Origin: Lichenostomus cassidix
Lineage: Eukaryota > Chordata > Aves > Passeriformes > Meliphagidae
DNA length: 64,000 nt
Assembly (NCBI GenBank): GCA_008360975.2
Contig: CM039182.1
Coordinates: 48,992,491 to 49,056,490 of the forward strand
Direction of reading: 5' to 3'
Both the position numbers and the translations under genes were made by a program. The notes beneath the pieces were generated by a model, which worked only from the letters and a program-made list of their open reading frames with translations, did not search any database and had not been told where the DNA came from. Below, in pieces: positions 38,701-50,700 of this stretch. Within the stretch, counting starts at the first letter, position 1. Every line of letters starts with the position of its first letter.

Positions 38701-41700
38701 TGGGGGAAGGAATAAGGAAGCTTTTCTCACTTCTGGCTATTAAGGTATGTGTATATACTAGTGTATGCAGTGAATTCAAAATCAAGAATTCTTGCAATAC
38801 AGAAGATACATAATCCATCTACTATCAATGGAAGGCCTTTGGTTTTTTTTATTATTACTATAATTTCAGGGGTATTTATTCAGAAGAAATTGTTTACTAT
38901 TCACTACTAAGAGCACCTTTTTCATTATCGGCTCTGTTATAAAAGCATAGTACAATATATGAGACAGTTTGAAGAGACTTTACTAGGTTTATAGTCTCAT
39001 TTTAGCTGAAAAGTATTATATTTCTACCCATGTTTTTAAACACTTTCCTCTTCTTCATTTACTAGATTATTTGATTCAATATTTACACTTGATTTCACTG
39101 ATTGCTATGCATTAGTGTCCTTATAGAACTAAAAAGGGAGTTGACTAATGTGTTGTTGTCACTTTGACAGTCGTGTTGAGTTGAAAAGATTGTGTGAGAT
39201 CTTCACAAGAATGTTTGCTGATCCTCACAGTAAGGTATGTTTAGGTTTTCCTTATTTTCAGTCAATGTCTGAAAACAAACTAATAGAAAGGCAGTGATGG
39301 TAAATTATGTCAGTGATATTTGCACATGTAAAATTTGACAAAAGTAGTTAATGGTATCAGATTTCAATTCATTTCATTTGCAGTTTCGAACAAGATAATT
39401 TTCCCCCTTTTTCTGCAGCATCATTGAACTAAAGTGATGATGAATGTCATATAAAATGCATTGAAGTAGTTCAGCAGGTTTTTGCTCAAAATTAGTGTTT
39501 TTAAGAAGTCTTTGTTTACAGAGGCAACTTCAACACAAGTAAAGATTTTCTCTCAATCAAAAAGAAAAGGCTCTGCAGTAATTTAAGTTATAAAGAAAGT
39601 TGTCTGACTAAATCATACATCATCAGATAAGCTATGCTAAATGTGTATTTACTTATTTTCCACAATATTTTGTATTATATTATTAGCTTATGATGTCTTC
39701 CATGAATGTCGTAGATAGGTTTGGCAGTTGAGACTGGTGAATAATTTTTACATGATTTTTTAATATTCCCTAAGGATACTATAATTTGATATAAAAGAAA
39801 ATGTGATGTTTTATTCTGTTTTACCTAGATAAAGACTCAGTAAGGATGATATAACAAGGAAAATAATACTTATGTTTTCTAAGACAATTAAAATATTTTT
39901 AAGTGAGTTATTTTGCTTGATAATATTTTTACTGTTTTTGTGGGAGGTGGGTTACTAGTACAGCTTGATTAAATGCCACAATTTCTCATAGCAGAAGGAA
40001 TACAGGTAAGTGAGGAGCCTAATAAATATAATAATATTAAAAAATGTACCTTCATATTTAATTTAATTATTGCCCTGTTTGGAAGAAATGGTATCTTTTA
40101 TGTTGAGTATAACATCCCACTTCGTGTCTGTATTTCAGAATTGATAAAATTATAACCCAGATAAATTCAGAGCAGGGTATTATTTCAGAAGTATTGACTT
40201 TTCCAAGAAGAATTCTGAAAAACTACTTTGATTGTGCAATACATTTTACATATGTGGAAAATTAAATTCAGGAGTGATGACAAGTCTTGACAGGATAATC
40301 TAGTGTTCACCTGTCCTCTTTATTTTTCTTGTTGGAAGAAGTAACTTAGCTGCTGTCTCTGACACCATCTATTCTAGAAAAAAACTTGGATTGCAGACAG
40401 CAATATGATATTAAAGTTGCTCACATACTGCAGAAATCCAGAAGAAAAGACTATAAACCAAGCAGTTAAAAAGAAGACATTACATAAAAGAAAAGTCAAA
40501 GCAGAGGAAAGAATATTAAATGTTAAAATGCTGCTGGTTTTTAAATGAAGCAATGACAAAACTGTGAATAGCAGCTTGGTTTAATTGTGCTTGTTCTGTG
40601 ATAATTAATACTGCAGCAATGCATATGTCAGAGCTATCATGGAGATTTTATTGTAGTGTGGGAGCCAGGGAAGAATAACGAAAATGTTCCAAACTTTAGT
40701 TGGATGTGTCAGAAGAGCATTTTGGCTTTTTAATAAGCCTTTAAGATTGTTACATTGAGTTGTTCTAGTTGATTGTTCTGTTTACTGGCCACTGTGATAT
40801 GAAGTAATGTAGCTTCAAGTTTGAAAATTTGGCGTGTGTTGTAACATGTGGTACACCTGTTCCAGTCACTGACACCTTGCCTGCTTTTTGATGTTGCAAA
40901 ACAATTAATAGTCAATTAATCCTTTAAGTATTAAGAGTTCATGAGCTGTGATTTTTTTTTTTTAATCACACGCATACGTTTACATAACTCTCATCTTAGA
41001 TTCTACTCAAGTGTCGGTAGGAATTATTCTGTCATCACTTGTGTCGGGTTTTTTTAAGGTCTACTTTAACATGATATCTGGATGAAGGAAGTTATACAGA
41101 ATAATAGAGTAATAATATTTGGAGGAGAAAATGGGAGAATTACTTAAAGGACATGCCAAGTGCTTATTTAAAAAATACATTTGGTATCCCAATAAAATTA
41201 CAAAATTTGTCATAAAAGTTTTGAAATACCTTTTTTGTTTTATTTTCATTTATATTCCATACAGGAACTTTGTATTGATGGCCACTAATTTGTGTGTTTT
41301 TATCTTTTTCCCTTTTTTTTTGTTTTGTTTTGTTCTGTTCTGTTTTTGTTTCGTTTTGCATGCTGTCCCCTGTGTTGGAACTCTCTTTAGAGAGTAAGTT
41401 GGTTCAGTATTTGTTGGAAGCCTAACCTTACTTGCATGAATGTGCAATTAACCCTTTTTCTCTATTTTTCTTCCCCAAAGAGTTCATGCAGTGTCAAGCC
41501 TTTTGCAATCATAAAATGCTATAAACAATTAGTAAACTGTGTGGTAAAGTTTCGAGATGTGCTTTATCTACTAATTAACTGACATTGTTTGGTTATGCAT
41601 TCCTGCTTTATATTGTGGTGGTTGGCACATCTGAAATAATTCACTTTAGAGGTAGATCACTTGCAATTACTTTCATATCTGTTTATTTTTTTCCACTATC

Positions 41701-44700
41701 AAATTATTAAAAACTTCAACATTAGATGGTCGATTTCAGAATTTTAGTTTGTGTCATAAAAACTGAAACTGCATTTTTTGCAGTTTCCACATACATTGTT
41801 CAACATATAGGTGTTAGAGTTCCATTTTCCATTCCAAATTCATCCTTTACCTTAAATGCTCTTTCAGCCTTCTTAATTCTTCATGCTGAGACAAAATTAT
41901 ATATTTAGTATTTTTTTTAATGCAACAAAACTACTCAGCTTATTTCAGTTTTCTCTAGACATTCTCTGTAGTAAATCTAAAACACAGCTTGAAAACAAAG
42001 CTAAGTCCGCAGTTATGTGTATTTTTAACAGCTAAAATGTCAGCACAGGATCTTTAGAGTACTTTCGCCATAGTGAATCATAATTCACTTTATAATGATT
42101 TCAGTTTAAGCTACTTCACATGCTTGAAGTGTCATAAGAAGTCTATATTGCTCCATCAAATAGGAACTTGTAACCAGTTTGTTCAGCCTGTATGTTTTAA
42201 TGGAAAAGCCATGTGTGTCAAGTGTCTGCAAACTCAAAGAAACGGGTGCAGGTTTAAATTCTGCTGAGTTGTGCAGTTTAATTTGAAGGATTTTGTAGGA
42301 TACCTACGCACACACGATGTTATCTTTATGGCACCAGAATTTTTTGTTTGCTTGTTTGCCTGAGTCCAGTATATTTTCGCCTTACTTCAGGACTGCGAAA
42401 GCCAAAGACTTCATATTACTCTACAGAAAGTACTGATTTGGTTTTGCCTCTGTCTTATAACTGTGACTACTGCTTGTACATGCACAAAATGATGTATTGT
42501 TTCAGTTTAGCCTGAGATAGATGTTTCCAGTCCTGAGCATAAAAGTCTTGTCCCATTACTGACAGGGTAATTTTGAAACCTCAGACGTGAGTATGGATCT
42601 ACAGAAGTAGCAAAGAATTTGACGTTTTTGTTTCCCAGTTTTTAATGTAATTTGCCCCAAAAGGGAAGTTAATTAAAGTAGGTGATCCTGATGGGATTTT
42701 TATTGAGTAGGGATTTGTATTGCTTTATTTCTAACACAGATTTTCAGTATTTAAGATGTCTATTACAGATTTTTCCCTAATCTCTGGTAGATCATGAAAG
42801 AATCATAAAATACCTGGTGAGGAGGGAACCTCAAGGATCATCTGGTCCAACCTTCCTTGATAAAATGAATCTGAATTTATTTTTTATTTCTAGTGTAAAT
42901 TTGGAGGTGCTTTTTTAAGAGATACTTGTGTGGATTTTGCCACTTTATGGTGTGAATTTGCTTACCCTGACTTGCTTATCAACATGAAAAGCGATTAAAT
43001 TTCCTGAGCAAATGAGGCATGCAGCAGCATACGCCAGCTCCTCCATACTGTGGAAGAAAGTCTGCTTCCATGGCCTAGTGTCTGCAGCTGTGTGAGGTGT
43101 GATCCCACTTTGGGATTATGCACTCTCACAGAAGCAGCAGAATGTGGCCTAATGACAAGCCAGGTCAGCTGCAGGAGGATGTGGGGTTCCAAGCCTTGCT
43201 CTGCACCAGCCGCTTCTACCTTGCACCCATGTTAGAAATACCCAGGAGGCAATATCTGCCCAACCCTCTTGGCATCACAGCAATACTTCTGTCCCCACCT
43301 CAGTGTTTGTCGATTGAGAAGGAAGCATTTTCAGCCCATTTTTGGCCCATTTTTCTTGTCAGACAAACAGGAAACCCATGAGCCACACAAGTATAGAGCG
43401 TATAAATCCTATTTCACTCTTAGCGCTGGAAAAAACTTAAAATTAGTGAGATAAATTTAAAAAGCTGTTTATACAAAGTTACCTATTTGCCACACCCTCT
43501 TTGACCCCTTCCCTCTAAAAAGCCCTTCTTCATGGTGTGAGTCCAATTAAAAAATACATGGTTTTGGGTCTTCTGGTTTTGGTTTTGTTTGTTTTTTTTT
43601 TTTACTGAATGCAGCCTTTTCAACATTATTTGTTGAAAAGAAGACAATGGATATTGTGTTTTCAAAAAAAATGAAAGTACTTCTGTGTTTTAAACACCTG
43701 CCAATCTGAAATGTATTGTGACTTTTTTCCCTACTGTGGTGAATAATTTCATGTTGGGATACCTGCAATAGCAGAAGAAGCTTGTTCTCTTCCACAAATA
43801 CTTTATGTAAAGGAATTGGCCAGCTCTCATGATTTTGCAGTATTTAGTAATACAGATATTTACAATTAATATTTTGCTAAAGAATTGTAGTAGCTTTTTT
43901 TGTTTTAAAGAGAAAATGTTTTTGTAGTCTTTGAGGAGTATGTCAAATCACCTTAATGATAGAGCTTGAAAAGGTAAAAAATCAAGTTTTACTGGAAAAA
44001 TTGAGGTTGCGCCAGCCATCACAGTAAACATTCCTTTTCTTGACGAAACTGCATGGAATACCTAATTGTCAAACTTCTACAGAAGTCGCCTAACATTTCC
44101 AAAGTACTCTTATATCAAAATCCAATGAAAATGCAAGGCAGATTTCTTTCTTTTCCTTTTTTTTTTTTTTCTTTTTTTCCTGCTTGGCTGCAACACACTG
44201 CCTTTCTCTGCCTCTGATTCCCTTACTGCTTTCTTCGTTTGTAAGTTCAGCATACGTCACTGTCGCTTCCTCTTTTGCCCCATCCTACCCTCTTTCCATC
44301 TTCTTCTGCCTTTTAGGTGTTCAGTATGTTTTTGGAGACACTGGTCGACTTCATCCAGGTCCATAAGGAAGATCTGCAGGACTGGCTGTTTGTACTGCTG
44401 ACACAGCTGTTGAAAAAAATGGGTGCTGATTTGCTTGGGTCTGTACAAGCAAAAGTTCAGAAGGCACTTGATGTCACAAGGTAATGAGCTCTTAAAAAGT
44501 AACAACAATATAGTTGTTAGCTATTTCCAGCTGTTTTGCTGCTTTTCTTTTTTTTTTATGTGCTGTTTGATTTCTGGAAAAATGCACAGCTCATAACAGA
44601 TCTTAACTTTAGTAAACCTTGGTGCTTTAGCATTTTGGTTTCATAAAATGACTCTTCATTGAAAGGGTTTGAGTCCTTAGTGCTGAGCAATTAATATGGT

Positions 44701-47700
44701 ACTACTTATCTGTTCCAAAATGTGCATCTGAGCCATGTATGTTTGTTGTCTTGCCTTGTGTTCAGTGATGCAGAAATTATGTTTGAACTTCTTTATTTTG
44801 ATGTACAAGTTTCACTGGAATATTCGTCTCTCAGTGTCAGCATAACTTTTAAGGAATTATGGTAATAATAGATTTGCTTTCTGTCTTCCTTGCCTTCTCC
44901 CAGACTTCATAATAGCCTGATTTAGAATGAGAATACTACCATGTCATTATGGTATCATTCTGTATTACTTGCATTATCTATTCTAACTATATTTGCTTCA
45001 TAGCAGTTCCTTGAATCTTGTCCTTTAAGTGCTAGGTAAATGTTTCTGAAAGGTCGGATGAAGTAGCAACTGGTAGCAATTTCAGCTTTACTGAATAGGG
45101 TGAGGGCTTATTTGGTGCCTCTCAACAGGCATTAAAAAAAAATCCACATAACTCAGTGTTATTTTGATTGATTACAGGGAATCCTTTCCAAATGACCTCC
45201 AGTTCAGTATTCTAATGAGATTTACTGTTGACCAGACCCAAACACCCAGCCTGAAGGTAAGACTTTCTAGGCTTGCTTTGCAGGCAGAAATCTTCATTGA
45301 TCGAAATTTGCTTGTCTTAATTTTTGAATTTGGATTGTTATTTTTGTTTTGTGTAAAAACCACGAAAAAAAGGTTTTCAATTAGTGGATTTTGTTTTTGT
45401 AAACTTTCAGACAGTCAAGCCAGCACTGCAGGACCAGCTGCGCTCTTTTTGGAGCTCAAAGGTTTTTGTCTGAATTACTGTCTTTATTCTTAACCCTATG
45501 TGAAACTCTTACAGTGTTACCAATAATTTTTATTTGAATGCATTGTATGCTGCTACTAACCTTTGCGGGAAACTTTAAGCATGCAGATGCTCAGTTTTAA
45601 ACATGACACTAGTATGAAAATGTTTGATGCAAGAGAGATCTAATAAAAACACAGTTCAGTAAAAATGAGCAACAAAAATGTGGCTGCCTAACATCAAGCT
45701 GGTTATGCAAACTCACTCTATCAAGTCTTTTCTAATTTTATGTTTGTGATTTCCCATACTTTTTTTCCTAGTTCATATGTATATTTTTTCCTGTGTTCAG
45801 CCTGATATCCTTGAGTTATTTTAAATTATTCTGATATTAATATGAACTTGAGTTACTATATTAAAAATCTGCTCCCTCTGTGGTACACTTTAGTTCTCTG
45901 AAAGCAGTGTGTAGCTTTATTATTACACACATTTTTACATAACAATCTATAGTCCATAAACCTGCCAGCATACCTGAAAAGTAAAAATGAATTCTGTAGT
46001 ACATTTGCGGTTCCAAAGTGTATTGATTTTAGAATAAGTGCATCAAATCCTAAGAAGATTTATAAGTGATGTGAATGGGGAAATAACAAGCATATGATAA
46101 CTGGCATCTTCTGCTCTATCCTGCACGAAATATTTTTACACAGTTTGATACTGCACAAGATTATGACTTTTCCCAAGTTGTGTTGAATGTAAAGTCACGT
46201 GAATATGCCTTTTTTGTCTACAATACAGTAAAACTTACATTTTTAAGCTTTTGAGGACAGTTGATACATTGACCACTGTTGCTTCGTAGAGCTGTGTTAA
46301 AAAGGGACTGCTGTCATTTATTGAAGACAGCAAATGAGGTAGTAAAAATCAGTTTGTTGTTTAAATGAATCCTTGGAACAAATTGAGATTGGTTTTGTTT
46401 TACATGGTTTTCCTCCCCAGGAAGGTGAATTTGATGGTTGAGATGTTACTTCTTTCATACATTAGTGTATAGCTGGGAAAGGCATATCAAGCACATTTCA
46501 AAGCTGAGAGTGTAGATTTGGAATGAGACATGGACTCCTACGTGGCTGAGTTGGGACTAAGTTTAAGATTATTCCCAGTATAGCCTAGAAGGAATTAAGA
46601 AACGTGAAACACTTAATGGAAGACATTCTGAAAATAATTTCTAGTATTTGAGAGAATGCTGAAATCAAGATGTCGGTAAAAGTAACGTCCAAAGAAGAAT
46701 ACCTGTTAGTTTGAAACAAAACCAAGACTATTTAGAATGAGTTTTTGGGACAGTAAAGTATGTAACTGTATGAGAGAAGGTGAGCTTTTTTCCCAGAAGA
46801 AAGTGGAATCTATCATCTGCTTCCTTTTTGTGTGGTAACTGCAACTTCAGGATTCAGACAGTAAAGTTACTGCCCACAGATCACAGAAGTATCTATTTAA
46901 TATCCACATTATTGAATATTTTGCCTAAATCTCATCTTCAGTGTACCCAGATATCTAACAATTACTGATAATCATAGAGGACTACTCTAGTTATGAAATC
47001 TTAATAATTTATCAAAGAACGAAAGTTTATTTCATTGCCTTTGGTCTAGGAATACTGAGAAGCAGCATTCATGGTGTCAGGAAGAAAATCAGAGAAAGGC
47101 TTTTCAGCATCCCTATAGATGGTCAGATATAAGGGGGATCGTAGATCAGAAATCTGAGCCATGGAACGATTCCCTTCTACAAATTACTTTTTCCTCTGGT
47201 TTTCACCTGGTTTTAATCATGATCCTTTGGAGTTAACTGTCCTTGCCATTCGTACACTTAGAAAGACAGCTAGGTCTCGGACAACAAAACTTGAGCTTTT
47301 AGAGTGCCTATGGGGATGGGTTCGGATAGCTGGGCAGTAAGAAGACCAACCATAGAGAAGATAGAATTCTACTGACCTAATCCATGGAGGATGCAGCTTA
47401 GTGTATTGTGCTTTATCTGTCTTACTCTGCAGTCATTTTACACTTAGGTGTGGTGAATAGCTGAGACTCAGTTTAGAGGGGCCAGATTCATGTGTCTATT
47501 TTGGTCAAATGTTTGGGTGGGCATAATAGTCAAGTGTTTTAGATAGGATATAATCTATTTAGTTTATTTTTGCAGGTGCAAAACATACAGTTTCCAAAGG
47601 ATGGATGTTGTCCTGAAATACACTCCCAATCATCACTTCGTTTTTCTTGGGTTTCATCTCAAATGGCTCAGCCTCAGTGAGGAGTTGATTTAAGTCTTGT

Positions 47701-50700
47701 GACCAAAATTCAAGTTTCTGAGTCCTTCTTTATTTTGAAAATACTGATTTGTTGACAAAGGTTTTTGCCACAGTTGATCAGAATTTTTTTAATCAAAGTC
47801 AATATTGAAATTTCTGGATTAAAAAAACATGAATAACACAGATTTTCAACAATGAGTGAGCCCTCCAAAATTTGTCTTTAGTGTATACTTCAGTCATTTG
47901 GTTAAGTAATGGCACAAGCAATCACTCCTAAGTATCCAGTAACTTAGAGACAGATGCCTGGGATGTATCAGTATGAAAATCACTCTGAGTGATTGCTTGT
48001 ATTCAGCCTGAGTAAGGCAGAGTACAGTCTCTCACGTCCCAGAAAACCACTGCAAGAGGTTTAAACCAGACTGTTTTCTGATTTAAGTAAAAGTACCTTC
48101 TCTATATTCCTTTCTCCTTTTTGTTTCCCTGTTACATGAAATGTTGCTGTTCTCTTACTGTGATGCAGCAGAAAAACCCTGTATGTGTCAGATTTTTCAC
48201 AGGACAGGAAAGCAGTTTGCCCTCTGGTAATGACTGTGTAGCATCCTTACAATACTTCCTGAATCTCTGGAGGTAGTTGCACATATTTTTGTGACAGAAT
48301 TTGTTGTTTCGGTATATGTGAAAGATGTTTATGAAGCACTTCAGTTCTATTTATGTATAATCCTTTTTTTCGTCTTTTGTAAGTCACAGTGCTAATTGTG
48401 GCTTGATCTATATTCCAGCTCACTTACTACAGCAGTGCTGTGCTTAAAATAAAATGCCTGTCTGTGTCATATGCTGTACAGGAAAAATGCCCCAGTTTAT
48501 CATCCAGCAAAAGTGCAATAATTTCAACTTAGAATAGTACAAAGAAAGTCAAGACAGTATTAAACAACTTCATAGCGAGTGGTTTCAACTTAGCAGCAAA
48601 TACTTACTGTAAGAATTCTGGAGATGCTTTCATTGCAGTCCAAAAATTTTTCTCTCAGAAGGATTAAATGGATTGTTGAAGAGATTAAATGGATTGTTGA
48701 AGATGTTAGCCTTTTTATTTCTAAATTTCAGCTCTGTAAATACTTACTGAAAATATTGGCAAAGATACATCTAAAGTAGATTTGCTGCTCTTACGGAGTT
48801 TACTTCAACGTGGCCTTTTTATCTGTAGTAATAGTGGCCCATTATATCTGACCACAGAAAGGTGTAGCTCTTCCAGAATTGCTTCTCTCAGAAGAAATTA
48901 GTGAAAAATGCTTTTTTTCAAAATAGCTGTCAAATTTTGCTTTGGGAATCTGTCTCACTGTGAAAAGCTGTATTAGTAAGAACTTCCTCCATTCATCTTC
49001 TGTTCAGTACTCTTCTGTCTGAGAGCTTCCATCTTCACAGAAGTCTGTGCAAGTTCCTCAGGAAGCAGTTCAAATACTAAATAATCCTGTTCTCTCAGAT
49101 ACAGCACTTCAGAGCCTCTTCATTGGGAGAAATGTCTCTGGGTCTTCTAAAAGTGTTACAGTCCTTAACAGCAACTTTTGCAAGGTTACATTTGATTTAT
49201 TTAAATCCTCAAATTAGTCAAATGTAGTGGTGTCACAATGGTTTCACTAGGTAATCCAGAAATCTCACCTATTGCTTTGAATTTGGAAAATCATGTGGCC
49301 TGAGGTTTTTTGCTGCAGAGATGTTCATGGCTTGTTTTTTCCTCAGAAAATATCTAGCAAATAGTGTGTATTTGTTGGTATTGATCTTCATAAGATGAAA
49401 GCCTCCAGCTGTTGCTTGTTGTGTAACTTCAGAGAAGTTGAGTTTTAACAACTGCTTTGAAAATTCAGTATTCATTATTAATCCTCATATGCGTGCCACT
49501 GTGTTTTGAGTTTTTAAAAGCTCACAGGTTTCGTGACCAAGAGAAATATCTAAATAGCTTTGCTCAGAAAAGTTGTACCACAAGCCATGAACAACCAGAA
49601 ATGCACCCAGAACTCTTTTTGTCTCTGGTTATGATGGACATAGGTCTCTCCCTCCTGGTAGGTAGTTCTGGTTCATTACGATTAATTAGCAGGAATAAAA
49701 GCAGCTAAGTCAGGTAGGTGGCCTAAATAAATGTCCACAACTTTCATTGACAGGTTGGGTGACAGATCTGTGGGGCAGCAGGGGTTAAAAAATAAATATT
49801 TTAGACATGTACAAGCATAACAACCCTTTGCCCATAACTGTGCAGTGGTGCAGCATTGGAGAAACTAGAGAGAGGCTACAGTCTGGGATGTACGAAACAG
49901 GGATTCTGTGTGAGGAATAGCGCGAGTTAGTGGAGTAAGAGAATGATCAGATAAATGAGGGAGTACAGGAGCTTTTCTGTCCTGGTAAATCCATGTCTCT
50001 ATCATCTCAATATCTTCAAACAAAGTGTGCATGTGACCCCTCATTTTTTCTTTTCTAGAGATTCCATTACATACATTTTTAGTATTTAATGGGAAGATTC
50101 CTGTGGCTTATTCCCAAAGACAGTGACTGCTCACCCCTGATGCTTTATAAAAAAGCACTGGGTGTTAACTACCTAGTAGGAACTACTAAGAACTGATCAT
50201 TGGTTCATCAGATGATGTTCGTTTTTCATTTTAGTACTTGAAAAACTTAATAATTCTGTATAGATCTTTTCTTGATTTCTTTTTTTTTTAAAGTATAAGC
50301 TTTTGCATATTGCAGTGATTTATGTCTTTTAGTGGCTAGCAGTGAAATGTAAGCTTTCTATGATTATTTGAATTTCTGTAGAATAACTCCCTTCTTCAAA
50401 AGTTAAATCCACTTGTAAATAGATTTATTGCAAAAAGTTTTATATTTGTGCTGAAAACATGCCTAGTTTAATTGAAAAAAATCTTTATTTTAGGGAATGA
50501 ACACTCTACTCTGTGAGCTCATCTTTTCTTGCAGCACACTATTTTTATTGTCTGCCTGACTCTGTTTCTCTTTGCAGGTCAAAGTTGCAATCCTAAAATA
50601 CATAGAAACTCTTGCGCAACAGATGGATCCAGGAGATTTTGTAAATTCAAGTGAAACTAGGTTAGCAGTGTCTCGGATCATCACCTGGACCACAGAACCT

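Larger units (their letters stand above)
41394..44316 (+). other. Intron after the 3-nt microexon, with a CR1 scrap and a GC-richer block
   Basis: 2.9 kb. Holds a CR1 fragment near 42791-42860 and, at about 42990-43400, a block distinctly richer in G+C than its surroundings that I could not assign. A long T/C tract (44142-44180) precedes the next acceptor. Confidence 0.65.

Noticed and set aside
39171..44480. Missing Arg between exons read as a loss in this species or an assembly error
   Set aside because: A 3-nt AGA exon with ideal splice sites explains it without loss or error.
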